Positions 18,239 to 27,820 of a stretch of 64,000 nt of DNA are shown piece after piece. Source of the stretch: Pasteurella sp049941595 (GTDB taxonomy: Bacteria; Pseudomonadota; Gammaproteobacteria; Enterobacterales; Pasteurellaceae); assembly GCA_049941595.1 (NCBI GenBank), contig JBNFNA010000004.1, forward strand, positions 329,871-393,870, given 5' to 3'. The position numbers were made by a program, and so were the translations under genes. Within the stretch, counting starts at the first letter, position 1. Every line of letters starts with the position of its first letter. Under the pieces are notes generated by a model. It did not search any database. It had not been told where the DNA came from and saw only the letters and a list, made by a program, of their open reading frames with translations.

Positions 18239-20878
18239 CTAGCCAGTATTACGCATACCCGCTGCAACACCTGTAATTGTGATCATCAATGCTTGTTCTA
18301 CGTCGGTATTTACGCTATCTGGATTTGCACGTAACCGGCGTAATAGCTCAACTTGCAATAAGTTAAGTGGGTCAGTATAGACATTGCGTAATGCGATAGA
18401 TTCAGCCACCCAAGGTAAATCAGACATTAATTGATTTTCGTGAGAGAGCGATAATACCGTTTGGATATCTTGCTTAAGTTGTTCACGTAAAGCGTTGCCT
18501 AGATGCCACAATGAGGGATCAACTAAGTGTTGGTCATAATGTTCGGAAAGCCAAGTATCTGTTTTACTAAATACCATTTCTAACATACCAATACGTGTTG
18601 AGAAGAATGGCCAAGTTTCACACATTTCTTCAATCACATTACGTTGTCCTTTCTCAATGGCTTGACGTAGCGATGCACCAGCACCTAACCAAGCTGGTAG
18701 CATTAAACGATTTTGCATCCAAGCGAATATCCAAGGAATCGCACGTAAACTTTCTACGCCACCATTTGGGTTACGTTTTGCTGGGCGGGAGCCTAATGGG
18801 AGCTTTGATAACTCTTGTTCTGGCGTTGCCGCACGGAAATAAGGCACAAAATCTTTTTCACCACGCACAATATCACGGTAAATCTTACACGATGAAGCAG
18901 ATAGCTCATCCATCACTTCACGCCATTGTGCTTTTGGCTCTGGTGGTGGCAGTAGGTTCGCTTCTAAAATTGCACTTGCATATAAGCCTAAACTTTCTAC
19001 TGCAACAGCAGGCAAGCCTAATTTAAAGCGAATCATTTCACCTTGCTCGGTAACACGTAAGCCATTTTTCAGTGAGCAAGGTGGTTGAGAAAGGAGTGCT
19101 GCATGTGCAGGCGCACCACCACGACCAATAGTGCCACCACGCCCGTGGAATAAGGTTAATTCAATGTTGAGTTTGTGGCATAAGTTCACTAACGCTTCTT
19201 GTGCACAATATTGCGCCCAAGAGGCTGCCATCATTCCTGCATCTTTAGCAGAATCAGAATAGCCGATCATCACCATTTGTTTATTATTGATAACGCCACG
19301 ATACCAACCAATATTAAATAATTCAGTCATCACGCTTTCTGAAGCCGTTAAATCATCAAGGGTTTCAAATAGCGGCACGACAGGTAAATGGTATGGCACA
19401 CCACATTCTTTTAGTAATAAATGAACGGCAAGTACATCAGATGCAGTTTTTGCCATTGAAATGATGTAACAAGAAATGACGCCTTCTGGCTGCTCTGCAA
19501 TAACTCGACAAGTGTCTAAAATTTCTTGTGTTGGAGCAGAAGGTGTCCAGTCACGTGGCAGTAATGGGCGGCGAGAGCTTAATTCACGAATTAAGAACGC
19601 TTGTTTGTCACTTTCGCTCCATTGCGCATAATCGCCTAAACCAATATAACGGGTGATTTCTGCAACAGCTTCGGTATGACGTGTGCTTTCTTGGCGAATA
19701 TCAAGCCGTGACAATGTCACGCCAAAACAACGAATACGGCGTAAACAGTCTAATAATAAACCATTAGCAATAATACGCATTCCAGAAGCTTGTAATGATT
19801 GGTAACAATCGTAGAGTGGTTCCCAGAGCTGTTCATCACGAATAATGATTTCATCTTCGTTTACACGAGGAGTACGATTTGCTAATAGATCATCATAATA
19901 CGCTAACGTTGTCGTGAGTTTTGAACGTAATTCTTTGACAACAACACGATATGGCTCGATATGATCACCGTATTTCTGTCGGAATTCTTCAGTGCATTTT
20001 ACCATTGATAGCTCATCAGAAAGGGCTTGAATATCTTTTAAGAATAGATCAGCTGCTTTCCAACGTGCTAAACGTAGTACTTGGCGAGTAACGTCGGCAG
20101 TCACAAATGGATTACCATCTCTGTCGCCCCCCATCCAAGAGGAAAAACGAATTGGATTGAGCTCAACAGGAATATTAAATCCAAAAAATTCGACCGCACT
20201 TGTGTTGAGCTGGCGTAAAAATTCAGGGACTGCTTGCCATAAACTGTTTTCAATTACCGCAAAACCCCATTTAGATTCTTCAAATGGCGTAGGGCGTTGC
20301 GTACGGATTTCATTTGTGTGCCAAGCTTGAGCGATTAACTGTAATAAACGGCGCTCAATCATCTTGCGCTCATCATCGGTTAAATCACTATGCTCTAATT
20401 TGCTTAAACATTTATTAATTTCGACGTGTTTATGCACCAAAGAGCGACGGGTCACTTCAGTTGGATGAGCAGTTAACACTAATTCAATCAATAACTTTTC
20501 GACAGTTTCCATCACCTTTTGCTGTGGAACTTGTTGTGCTTTTAAGCGTTTAAATAACGCTGGAATGGAACGTTCAGAGGCAACTTCATCGTTATGATGG
20601 CGTGATACAGTTTGATATTGCTCAGCAATATTGGTGAGATTTAAGAATTGGCTAAATGCACGAGCAACAGGGATAATATTATCGTTAGAAATTGTCGCGA
20701 GAGTGGAAAGGAGTTCATTACGCGCTTTATCATCACCGCTACGAGAATTGCGAGAAAGCACACGAATATTTTCGATGAGTTCGAGAATGTCGCTACCTTG
20801 TGCATCACTAATAGTTTCCCCAAGAAAACGTCCTAACATACTAATATTATTACGCATAGTGGAGTATTGCTGGATCAT
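18239..20878 (-). CDS. ppc: Phosphoenolpyruvate carboxylase
   Basis: PPC carboxylates phosphoenolpyruvate with bicarbonate to oxaloacetate, replenishing the TCA cycle. The start at 20878 gives MIQQYSTMRNNISMLG, matching the E. coli N-terminus, and has GAGAGG seven bases upstream; an in-frame ATG five codons earlier (20893) lies before that site and is rejected. Length is 879 residues (E. coli 883). Catalytic motifs include VLTAHPTEVTRRS, GYSDSAKDAGMMAASW and FHGRGGTIGRGGAPAH, and the protein ends with the conserved GMRNTG. An uptake signal lies within the gene at 20193-20201. The carbonic anhydrase gene 2 kb away supplies its substrate bicarbonate. Confidence 0.97.
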   Translation of the reverse strand: MIQQYSTMRNNISMLGRFLGETISDAQGSDILELIENIRVLSRNSRSGDDKARNELLSTLATISNDNIIPVARAFSQFLNLTNIAEQYQTVSRHHNDEVASERSIPALFKRLKAQQVPQQKVMETVEKLLIELVLTAHPTEVTRRSLVHKHVEINKCLSKLEHSDLTDDERKMIERRLLQLIAQAWHTNEIRTQRPTPFEESKWGFAVIENSLWQAVPEFLRQLNTSAVEFFGFNIPVELNPIRFSSWMGGDRDGNPFVTADVTRQVLRLARWKAADLFLKDIQALSDELSMVKCTEEFRQKYGDHIEPYRVVVKELRSKLTTTLAYYDDLLANRTPRVNEDEIIIRDEQLWEPLYDCYQSLQASGMRIIANGLLLDCLRRIRCFGVTLSRLDIRQESTRHTEAVAEITRYIGLGDYAQWSESDKQAFLIRELSSRRPLLPRDWTPSAPTQEILDTCRVIAEQPEGVISCYIISMAKTASDVLAVHLLLKECGVPYHLPVVPLFETLDDLTASESVMTELFNIGWYRGVINNKQMVMIGYSDSAKDAGMMAASWAQYCAQEALVNLCHKLNIELTLFHGRGGTIGRGGAPAHAALLSQPPCSLKNGLRVTEQGEMIRFKLGLPAVAVESLGLYASAILEANLLPPPEPKAQWREVMDELSASSCKIYRDIVRGEKDFVPYFRAATPEQELSKLPLGSRPAKRNPNGGVESLRAIPWIFAWMQNRLMLPAWLGAGASLRQAIEKGQRNVIEEMCETWPFFSTRIGMLEMVFSKTDTWLSEHYDQHLVDPSLWHLGNALREQLKQDIQTVLSLSHENQLMSDLPWVAESIALRNVYTDPLNLLQVELLRRLRANPDSVNTDVEQALMITITGVAAGMRNTG

Positions 20879-21085
20879 AACATAACCTCTCAAATAATTT
20901 TTATGACTAAAAATGACAGGTAAAATACCTCAAGATGTGTAGATATAAACAAAAATAGGTGTAAAGATCAATCGCATTTAATTTTTAATATAAAAAAATA
21001 TGATTTTGGATAATAAATTAGAAAATATTTATAAATATGTTGTTTTTTTAGATAAAAATAAGAGTAGGAGAAGAAGATAAATTAA

Positions 21086-21124
21086 TGAGCTCTAATTTAG
21101 ACTGAAAAAACAAATTAGAGCTCA
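21086..21124 (-). terminator. Terminator hairpin after purR
   Basis: TGAGCTCTAATTT (21086-21098) pairs perfectly with AAATTAGAGCTCA (21112-21124), a 13-bp stem, 8 bases beyond the purR stop. The downstream U-run on the minus strand is weak (ATTAATTTAT). Confidence 0.72.
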
Positions 21125-21131
21125 ATAAGGA

Positions 21132-22136
21132 TTAAAGCAGGGATTTCACCGACTTACGAACGACGAGTTCAGGGTGCATTTCAATTGTTTCGTGTGTATC
21201 TGATTTTTCATTAATACGTTCAAACAACAAGGTGACTGCACGCGCACCTAAACGAGATTTCGATTGGTGAATTGTTGTCAATGGTGGTGAATAAAAGCGT
21301 GATGCGTGGATATTATCGTAACCAATGATAGAAATATCTTCAGGTACACGCAAACCACGTTCACCAATAGCTGAAATTGCCCCCAATGCCATTACATCAT
21401 TACAACAGAAAACAGCCGTTGGTAGCTTGTCTTGCGCCAAAATTTTGTTCATACATTCGTAACCATCTTCTGGCTCGAAATAACCTTCCATCACCCAATT
21501 TGGATTAATCGCCAAATTAGCTTCTTCCATTGCTTTGATAAAGCCTTCGTAACGTGTTTTTGCCGTGGTTTTTGATAATTCACCAGCAATAATACCGATA
21601 TCTTTGTGGCCATTATCAATTAGATGTTTTGTCGCAATATAGCCACCCGTGAAGCTGTTATCTTGGATAATGTCAGTATTTTTATTATTTGGCCCCCAAT
21701 CCATTACGACCATTGGTAGCGACGTGAAATTGGCTAATAAATCTAAAGAATCTTGCGTGTATTCAGCACACATTACTAGAATGCCATCAACACGTTTTTT
21801 AATCAGCATTTCAAGGTGGTTTTTGATTTTTTCGACATTGTTTTGCGTATTACACAAAAACAATGAATAACCCTGACGGTAACAATATTCTTCTACCGCG
21901 TGAATGATCTCCGCAAAATAAGGTGCCTCACTGCTCGTGACGATCATACCGATCGATTTTGTTGTGTTGACTTTTAGACTACGAGCAACAGCACTTGGAG
22001 AATAATTTAATTCTTGAATAGCTTCTAAAACTAGTTTTTCCGTTTCCGCTGCAACAAAGCGCGTTTTATTAATTACGTGAGAAACTGTGGTTGTTGATAC
22101 CCCAGCCATTTTAGCTACGTCTTTAATTGTTGCCAT
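21132..22136 (-). CDS. purR: LacI-family purine repressor PurR
   Basis: This 334-residue repressor has an N-terminal helix-turn-helix MATIKDVAKMAGVSTTTVSHVINKTRFV, nearly identical to E. coli PurR, with the hinge SPSAVARSLKVN. The periplasmic-binding-like effector domain follows. E. coli PurR (341 residues) binds hypoxanthine or guanine and represses purine synthesis genes. The conserved recognition helix suggests the same operator type, but I could not find a convincing pur box in its own upstream region. It is divergent from the small YnhF-like gene at 22315. Confidence 0.93.
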   Translation of the reverse strand: MATIKDVAKMAGVSTTTVSHVINKTRFVAAETEKLVLEAIQELNYSPSAVARSLKVNTTKSIGMIVTSSEAPYFAEIIHAVEEYCYRQGYSLFLCNTQNNVEKIKNHLEMLIKKRVDGILVMCAEYTQDSLDLLANFTSLPMVVMDWGPNNKNTDIIQDNSFTGGYIATKHLIDNGHKDIGIIAGELSKTTAKTRYEGFIKAMEEANLAINPNWVMEGYFEPEDGYECMNKILAQDKLPTAVFCCNDVMALGAISAIGERGLRVPEDISIIGYDNIHASRFYSPPLTTIHQSKSRLGARAVTLLFERINEKSDTHETIEMHPELVVRKSVKSLL

Positions 22137-22314
22137 AAGTGTTCTCCATACAAAATTTATTCATTATACGGGATTTAACGCAAGGAGGTTAAGTAGCAGT
22201 TCCCAATTTTTTGGTGGATATCACACTTTTTTTGAGTTATCGCAAATACCATTTCTATTTCTGAATATTTTTTATTAGAATGAATCAAATTTTGTTAATT
22301 TTAAGGAGAGCAGA

Positions 22315-22395
22315 ATGGGAACTTTTGGTTATTCAATGATGACAGTAATGTTAGCACTTGGCGTGATTGTTGTTTTAGCATCATCTATTTTCTAA
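22315..22395 (+). CDS. ynhF: YnhF-like small membrane protein, 26 residues
   Basis: ATG at 22315 follows a strong AAGGAGAG ribosome site (22303-22310) and opens a 26-codon frame. The product starts MGTFGYSMMTVML and continues into the hydrophobic stretch ALGVIVVLASSIF, which can form one transmembrane helix. The frame is immediately followed by a terminator hairpin at 22428. In E. coli the 29-residue membrane protein YnhF is encoded next to purR, and this frame is divergent from purR, so size, hydrophobic pattern and neighbourhood all agree. Function is unknown. The small length makes sequence homology alone weak. Confidence 0.75.
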   Translation: MGTFGYSMMTVMLALGVIVVLASSIF

Positions 22396-22427
22396 GTGTA
22401 AAACAAGCAAGTTAACAGACTACTAAA

Positions 22428-22470
22428 AAAGAGCGGTCAAAATTTTCAAAAATTTGACCGCTCTTTGTCT
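22428..22470. terminator. Bidirectional terminator built from near-uptake-signal halves
   Basis: AAAGAGCGGTCAAA (22428-22441) pairs perfectly with TTTGACCGCTCTTT (22453-22466). A-run and T-run flanks allow termination of both the small gene at 22315 and the convergent carbonic anhydrase gene. The halves differ from the exact uptake signal at one base (AAGAGCGGT for AAGTGCGGT), compensated on both arms. Confidence 0.8.
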
Positions 22471-22498
22471 TATGTTTTGAGAAAATCTGAATTACGAA

Positions 22499-23194
22499 TT
22501 AATCATATTCATAAGTTTCGTGTGTTTTTTTCAGAATTTCATCTTCACCTAAGGTTAATAAACGAGCAATTGCATCACGATAAGAGATTTCAAGAGATTC
22601 TCGACTTGTCGCCATTACACCTTGATCAATTAAGAAACCATCATTGACATCATAAACCCAGCCGTGTAACGACAATTTTTTGCCGTTTTTCCACGCAGAT
22701 TTGATAATTGATGAGCTACCTAAGTTATAAACTTGCTCAGCAACATTAATTCTTGTGAGCATATCCGCGCGTTTTTCAGGGGGAAGCTTACCTAATAAAT
22801 GGCTGTGTTTGTACCAAATATCACGAATATGCAGAAGCCAGTTATTGATTAGCCCTAGATCTTGCTCAGCCATTGCCGCTTTGATACCACCGCAATTGGT
22901 GTGACCACAAATAATAATATGCTCAATGTTTAAGACATCAACCGCATATTGCACAACTGATAAACAGTTTAAATCTGTATGAATCACTTGATTGGCGACA
23001 TTACGGTGTACAAATAATTCACCAGGCCCTAAATTTGTTAATTTTTCTGCAGGAACACGACTGTCAGAGCAACCAATCCAGAGGTAGCTTGGCGTTTGAT
23101 GATCTGCCAATTCTTTAAAATAAGAGGAATTTTCCTCTTTCATTCTGATTGCCCAGCTATAGTTATTTGCAAAAAGCTGTTCGATTTTTTTCAT
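22499..23194 (-). CDS. can: Beta-class carbonic anhydrase
   Basis: This enzyme interconverts carbon dioxide and bicarbonate, supplying carboxylases such as PPC. The protein has 231 residues. Zinc ligands are Cys42, Asp44, His98 and Cys101, with Arg46 completing the Asp-Arg pair. Trp39, Arg64 and Tyr181 are all present; these form the non-catalytic bicarbonate site known from the allosteric H. influenzae enzyme, so bicarbonate inhibition is likely. It is transcribed alone, with the terminator at 22428-22470 downstream. Confidence 0.95.
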   Translation of the reverse strand: MKKIEQLFANNYSWAIRMKEENSSYFKELADHQTPSYLWIGCSDSRVPAEKLTNLGPGELFVHRNVANQVIHTDLNCLSVVQYAVDVLNIEHIIICGHTNCGGIKAAMAEQDLGLINNWLLHIRDIWYKHSHLLGKLPPEKRADMLTRINVAEQVYNLGSSSIIKSAWKNGKKLSLHGWVYDVNDGFLIDQGVMATSRESLEISYRDAIARLLTLGEDEILKKTHETYEYD

Positions 23195-23274
23195 TAATAT
23201 AATTCCTATACAGCAAAAATAGGGGAGTAGTATAGATCAGAAAGAGATTGAGAGGAAATTTGTTTAATGAATAA

Positions 23275-23337
23275 AAAATAAAAGAAAACCAGTATTAGCC
23301 AGTGGTTACGAGTAAAAACACTGGCTAAAATGCTGGT
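23275..23337 (-). terminator. Terminator of the trpBA unit
   Basis: TAGCCAGTG (23296-23304) pairs with CACTGGCTA (23319-23327), with outer CCAG/CTGG pairing after a small bulge. The minus-strand transcript then enters a U-rich run (TTTTCTTTTATTTTT). It lies just beyond the trpA stop. Confidence 0.78.
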
Positions 23338-23346
23338 ATGACAAGC

Positions 23347-24156
23347 TTAAAGTGCGGTGGATTTTTTCATTGTTTTTACAAAGTCAGCTAATTCTGTTAA
23401 ACACTTTGTGTGATCATTGAGATTTTGTTCGATGATTTTCACTGTGGCAGAGCCGGAAATCGCCCCGTCAATGCCAAGGTGTAAACAGTCTGCCACTTGT
23501 TGTGGGGTTGAGATACCAAAACCTTGTAAAATAGGCGGTGCATTATGTTGCTTTAACGCACCGATTAATTCTTTCAGATTTTTTGCCATTTCTTGATTTT
23601 CTGCACTCGTTATACCTGCGCGTGAAACTAAATAGACATAGCCTTTGCTTTGCGCTGCAACACGTTGAATCGTATTTTCATCGGCATTTGGTGGGCAAAT
23701 AAACACTTGTTTAATACCATATTTTTCAGCTGAGTCTGTAAATTCTTTGCTTGCGAGTAGTGGCACATCGGCAATTAATACAGCATCTACGCCGACTTCA
23801 GCACAACGCTGATAAAATCCCTCAATGGTTTGTGCATAAACAAGGTTCGCACAAAGTAACAAGCCAATCGGAATATTTGGATATTTTGACCGCACTTTAG
23901 CGAGCAACTCAAAACTGGCATCACTACTACAGCCTGCATTGAGCGCTCGTTGGTTAGCTGCTTGAATCACAGGACCATCGAGTAAAGGATCGGAGAACGG
24001 TAAGCCGAGTTCTAATGCATCAGCACCGTTCTCAACGAGGGTACAAATAATTTCAAAAGAGTGATCAAAATCGGGATCACATAAGGTAACAAAAGGGACA
24101 AAAGCACCTTCATTTTTCGTTTTTAATTGGGCAAAAGTAGTATCAAAACGGCTCAT
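23347..24156 (-). CDS. trpA: Tryptophan synthase alpha subunit
   Basis: TrpA cleaves indole-3-glycerol phosphate to indole and glyceraldehyde-3-phosphate and channels indole to TrpB. It has 269 residues. The catalytic Glu49 (ADALELGLPFSDP) and Asp60 are at the canonical positions, and the C-terminal half has the phosphate-binding GFGISTPQQV. Its ATG shares one base with the trpB stop (TAATG at 24156), indicating translational coupling and equal subunit synthesis. Two uptake signals are internal, at 23350-23358 near the C-terminus and at 23889-23897. Confidence 0.97.
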   Translation of the reverse strand: MSRFDTTFAQLKTKNEGAFVPFVTLCDPDFDHSFEIICTLVENGADALELGLPFSDPLLDGPVIQAANQRALNAGCSSDASFELLAKVRSKYPNIPIGLLLCANLVYAQTIEGFYQRCAEVGVDAVLIADVPLLASKEFTDSAEKYGIKQVFICPPNADENTIQRVAAQSKGYVYLVSRAGITSAENQEMAKNLKELIGALKQHNAPPILQGFGISTPQQVADCLHLGIDGAISGSATVKIIEQNLNDHTKCLTELADFVKTMKKSTAL

Positions 24157-25352
24157 TAGAAAACTCCTTTTTCAGATAAAATTTTATCAACGGTGAAAAT
24201 GTCTTTATCACCACGACCAGATAAATTGACCACAAGTAATTGTTCTTTTCCAGGATTTTCGGCAATCAGCTTTAACGCATAAGCCAATGCGTGCGAACTT
24301 TCTAATGCTGGAATAATCCCTTCGTGACTAGCTAATTGTTGAAAGGCATTTAAGGCTTCATCATCAGTAATGGATTCATAACTTGCGCGCCCAATGGCGT
24401 GTAAATGGGCGTGTTGAGGCCCAACAGACGGGAAATCTAAGCCCGCAGATATTGAGTAAGATTCTTCAATTTGACCGTCTTCAGTTTGCATTAGTGGCGC
24501 TTTCATTCCAAAGTAAATCCCCGTTGTGCCGTGGCGTAATGGCGCACCGTGTTGACCTGTTGAAATGCCTTTACCCGCAGGCTCAATGCCGATTAATTGA
24601 ACGGTTTTTTCCTCAATAAAATCAGTAAACATACCAATGGCATTTGAGCCACCGCCTACGGCCGCAATAACCGCATCTGGCAAACGGCCTTCTCGTGCAA
24701 GAATTTGATGTTTAGTTTCTTCACCAATCACTTTTTGGAATTCACGCACAATCGTTGGGAAAGGGTGAGGGCCTGCGGCGGTGCCTAACAAATAATGCGT
24801 GTTTTCGTAGTTTTCAGCCCAATCACGCATTGCTTCACAGCAGGCATCTTTCAACGAGGAAGAGCCTTTTGTTACAGCAGTCACATTTGCACCCATTAAA
24901 CGCATACGGAAAACATTAGGTGATTGACGTTCAACATCTTTTGCCCCCATATAGATTTGGCAAGGCATACCGAGCATTGCACAGGCAAGGGCTGTCGCAA
25001 CACCGTGTTGGCCCGCACCTGTTTCCGCAATAATACGAGTTTTCCCCATTCGTTTTGCCAATAAAATTTGCCCTAATACTTGGTTAGTTTTATGTGCACC
25101 ACCGTGTAGCAGATCTTCACGTTTGAGATACAGTTTGGTTTTGCTACCTTTGGTTAAATTTCGGCATAAGGTGAGAGCGGTGGGACGACCTGCATAGTTT
25201 TTTAATAAATCGAGGAATTCTTCTTGAAATTGCGGATCTTGTTGTGCCTCTACAAAGGCCTTTTCTAATTCTTTTAGCACAGGGACGAGAATTTCTGGCA
25301 CATACATTCCGCCAAATTCACCAAAATAAGGGTTAAGTAAGGTTTCAGACAT
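24156..25352 (-). CDS. trpB: Tryptophan synthase beta subunit
   Basis: TrpB condenses indole with L-serine to tryptophan using pyridoxal phosphate. It has 398 residues. The PLP lysine is Lys88 in HGGAHKTNQ, and the phosphate-binding loop is GGGSNAIG. It is the first gene of a two-gene unit with trpA; the upstream 240 bases hold a promoter overlapped by a TrpR operator and the terminator of the preceding ydfG unit, so trpBA is transcribed separately from trpD-trpCF-ydfG. Confidence 0.97.
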   Translation of the reverse strand: MSETLLNPYFGEFGGMYVPEILVPVLKELEKAFVEAQQDPQFQEEFLDLLKNYAGRPTALTLCRNLTKGSKTKLYLKREDLLHGGAHKTNQVLGQILLAKRMGKTRIIAETGAGQHGVATALACAMLGMPCQIYMGAKDVERQSPNVFRMRLMGANVTAVTKGSSSLKDACCEAMRDWAENYENTHYLLGTAAGPHPFPTIVREFQKVIGEETKHQILAREGRLPDAVIAAVGGGSNAIGMFTDFIEEKTVQLIGIEPAGKGISTGQHGAPLRHGTTGIYFGMKAPLMQTEDGQIEESYSISAGLDFPSVGPQHAHLHAIGRASYESITDDEALNAFQQLASHEGIIPALESSHALAYALKLIAENPGKEQLLVVNLSGRGDKDIFTVDKILSEKGVF

Positions 25353-25436
25353 TATGGTTATTCCTTTAAATAAATCTATGTTGTTTTGAGGTGAAATAAG
25401 AGGTAGTTAAGAGGATACTTCTTAAACTTCATTTTG

Positions 25437-25469
25437 CACTATTAAACTAGTATATTAAATAAAAAGCAA
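25437..25469 (-). promoter_or_regulatory. trpB promoter with TrpR operator
   Basis: On the minus strand, TTGCTT (25464-25469) is separated by 17 bases from TTTAAT (25441-25446). The plus-strand core ACTATTAAACTAGT (25439-25452) overlaps the -10 region and matches the symmetrical E. coli trp operator ACTAGTTAACTAGT at 12 of 14 bases. The same core precedes trpD and trpE. Confidence 0.8.
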
Positions 25470-25555
25470 GTGTTTTTATAAAAAATTAATTAGATGAAAT
25501 GAAGAAGATTAGAAATAAATGAGAGAAATTAAAGAGTTGAAAGTAAGTATAGAAA

Positions 25556-25582
25556 AATAAAAAGGGAGTTTTTCACTCCCTT
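25556..25582 (-). terminator. Terminator of the trpD-trpCF-ydfG unit
   Basis: AAGGGAGT (25562-25569) pairs with ACTCCCTT (25575-25582) around a 5-base loop. The minus-strand transcript then runs into a U-rich tract (TTTTTATTTTT). It lies 11 bases after the ydfG stop. Confidence 0.88.
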
Positions 25583-25592
25583 AAGCAATTTT

Positions 25593-26348
25593 TTAAGCTT
25601 TTCTTACCACATTAAGTGCAGCACTGCTTTGTGCAACAGGCATTACTTCAATACGGTTAATGTTGACGTGTGGTGGCTGTTGGTTTGCCCATAAAACAAT
25701 ATTGGCAATGTCTTCTGGCGTAATGAAATCGACATTTTCATATAATTTTGCGACACGTTCCTCATCACCTCTAAAACGGACATTTGAAAACTCTGTACCA
25801 CCACATAAACCGGGTTCAATATTGGTGACACGAATAGCGGTGCCTGCTAAATCCGAACGTAAGTTTAAGCTGAATTGCTTGATAAATGCCTTACTTGCAC
25901 CGTAAATATTACCGCCTGGGTACGGATAAGTCCCTGCAATTGATCCCATATTGATAATATGCCCGACATTCCGTTCCACCATTTGTGGTAACAACAGACG
26001 AGTGATATTGACTAAGCCTTTGATATTGGTATCAATCATTTTTTCCCAATCATCTAAATTGGCTTTATCAGCACTTTCTAAGCCTAATGCTAAGCCCGCA
26101 TTATTGACTAACACATCAATGTTTTGCCATTTTTCAGGTAATTGCTGCAAGGCCTTTTCGGTTTGTTCACGTTCAGATAAATCAAACGCAAGTGGGAAAA
26201 ACGCGTCGCCTAATTCTTTCAAGAGAGCTTCTAAGCGTTCTGCTCGTCTCCCTGTACCAATCACTTGATAACCATTGTGTACTAATGTGCGACAAATAGC
26301 GCTACCAAAACCTGCCGTTGCACCAGTGACTAATGCTATTTTGTTCAT
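25593..26348 (-). CDS. ydfG: Short-chain dehydrogenase YdfG-like (NADP 3-hydroxy acid dehydrogenase)
   Basis: This 251-residue SDR oxidoreductase has the cofactor motif TGATAGFG at residues 8-15, NNAG near residue 87, and the catalytic Tyr-Lys in YGASKAF. It closely resembles E. coli YdfG, which oxidises 3-hydroxy acids such as L-allo-threonine and serine and reduces malonic semialdehyde. It follows trpCF by 16 bases, so it is the last gene of the trpD unit, and its own terminator separates it from trpBA. H. influenzae also has this gene next to trpB. A role linked to serine or tryptophan metabolism is only inferred from position. Confidence 0.9.
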   Translation of the reverse strand: MNKIALVTGATAGFGSAICRTLVHNGYQVIGTGRRAERLEALLKELGDAFFPLAFDLSEREQTEKALQQLPEKWQNIDVLVNNAGLALGLESADKANLDDWEKMIDTNIKGLVNITRLLLPQMVERNVGHIINMGSIAGTYPYPGGNIYGASKAFIKQFSLNLRSDLAGTAIRVTNIEPGLCGGTEFSNVRFRGDEERVAKLYENVDFITPEDIANIVLWANQQPPHVNINRIEVMPVAQSSAALNVVRKA

Positions 26349-26364
26349 TTTTAACTCCTATTTT

Positions 26365-27807
26365 TTAATTGTTTTTTCTTAATTCAAAAATACACTTAAA
26401 AATAGTAGCAATTTTTGGCGCATCTTTCACTCCCGCACAGCGTTCCACACCTGAATTTAGATCAACCCCTAAACATTGTTGGGCTAATGCTTGTGCAATA
26501 TTGTCTGGATTAATGCCGCCCGCTAATAACATTTTGGATTTTAGCGCTGACGGAATTAGCGACCAATCAAAGGATTTCCCTGTACCACCTTGTTGATTTG
26601 CAGTTTTCGCATCCAAAATATAACGGGCTACAAGTGGATTTTCACAAATTTCTACCGCACTTTGTTGTTCTACATCGACTGAAATTGCTCGCCAAATTTG
26701 GCATCGGGGAGAGAGTTGTGTGCGAAGTGCGGTAATAAATTCATCAGTTTCATCACCGTGTAACTGCACCGCATAAAGTTGTAATTGATGTACTATTTTA
26801 CAAATAAAATCAATGGATTGATTTTGGAATACGCCCACAAAGCGTAATGGTGCTTTTGTCACAAGTTCCTGCGCTTGGCGTAAACTCAAACAGCGTTTAG
26901 AATTTTCGGCAAAAATTAATCCACCATAAAGCGCACCCTGTTGATACACTTCAATGACATCTTGTACTCGAGTTAAACCACACACTTTGTTTTCACCACA
27001 GATCAGCGCACGAACCGCATTATTTAAATCCGTTTCACTCATTAAGCTACTGCCGATTAAAAAACCGTCTGCGACTTGGCTTAAATGTCGAATTTGTTGA
27101 TGGGTATAAATACCCGATTCGCTAATAATGCGACAATCTTGTGGGATTTTATCGGCGTATTTTGAACTCAATTCAACCACACGGTTGAGATCAATACTGA
27201 GATCGTGCAAATTACGATTATTGACGCCAATCACTTTGGCATTGAGAGTCAATGCACGTTCAAATTCAGCTTCATTGCTCGTTTCGGTTAACACCCCCAT
27301 TCCTAATTGGTGAGCTAAATCTGCAAGTTTTCGGTAAGTGTCGTCGTCAATCACAGATAACATTAATAAAATCGCATCGGCGTGGTAATAACGAGCCAAA
27401 TAAACTTGATATTCGGACACAATGAAGTCCTTGCATAGCACGGGTTGTGGCACAATTTCTCGTACTTGTTGAATATAGGTAAAGTCCCCTTGAAAATATT
27501 GCTCATCAGTGAGCACCGAAATTGCAGAAGCATAGTTTTTATACACATCAGCGATTGCTTTGATATCAAAATTCTCTCGGATCAAACCTTTTGACGGCGA
27601 GGCTTTTTTACATTCTAAAATATAAACTGGTTTGTGCTTTTCACCAGCGAGGATCGCTTGGTAAAAAGTGCGGTCAGTTTTTTGTACATTTTGTTGCAAT
27701 TGCTCAAGAGGCAAATCCATTTGTTTTGAGGCAATCCATTGAATTTTGTCTTGGACGATTTTTTGTAAAATCGTTGGCGTATTTTGCTGTTGTATAGTGT
27801 GTTGCAT
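26365..27807 (-). CDS. trpCF: Bifunctional TrpC-TrpF (indoleglycerol phosphate synthase / PRA isomerase)
   Basis: The fused enzyme isomerises phosphoribosylanthranilate and closes the indole ring to give indole-3-glycerol phosphate. The start at 27807 gives 480 residues beginning MQHTIQQQNTPTILQKIV, with an AGGA ribosome site and a 13-base gap from trpD; the frame extends further upstream into trpD but without homology. IGPS motifs occupy about residues 1-255 (ILECKKASPSKGLI, LCKDFIVSEYQVYLARYYHADAILL, VIGVNNRNL, ISESGI). The PRAI domain is about 256-480 (KVCGLTRV, VQLHGDE, LAGGINPDN, GVDLNSGVE). Three uptake signals fall inside it. Confidence 0.96.
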   Translation of the reverse strand: MQHTIQQQNTPTILQKIVQDKIQWIASKQMDLPLEQLQQNVQKTDRTFYQAILAGEKHKPVYILECKKASPSKGLIRENFDIKAIADVYKNYASAISVLTDEQYFQGDFTYIQQVREIVPQPVLCKDFIVSEYQVYLARYYHADAILLMLSVIDDDTYRKLADLAHQLGMGVLTETSNEAEFERALTLNAKVIGVNNRNLHDLSIDLNRVVELSSKYADKIPQDCRIISESGIYTHQQIRHLSQVADGFLIGSSLMSETDLNNAVRALICGENKVCGLTRVQDVIEVYQQGALYGGLIFAENSKRCLSLRQAQELVTKAPLRFVGVFQNQSIDFICKIVHQLQLYAVQLHGDETDEFITALRTQLSPRCQIWRAISVDVEQQSAVEICENPLVARYILDAKTANQQGGTGKSFDWSLIPSALKSKMLLAGGINPDNIAQALAQQCLGVDLNSGVERCAGVKDAPKIATIFKCIFELRKNN

Positions 27808-27820
27808 AGGATGTCCTAGA

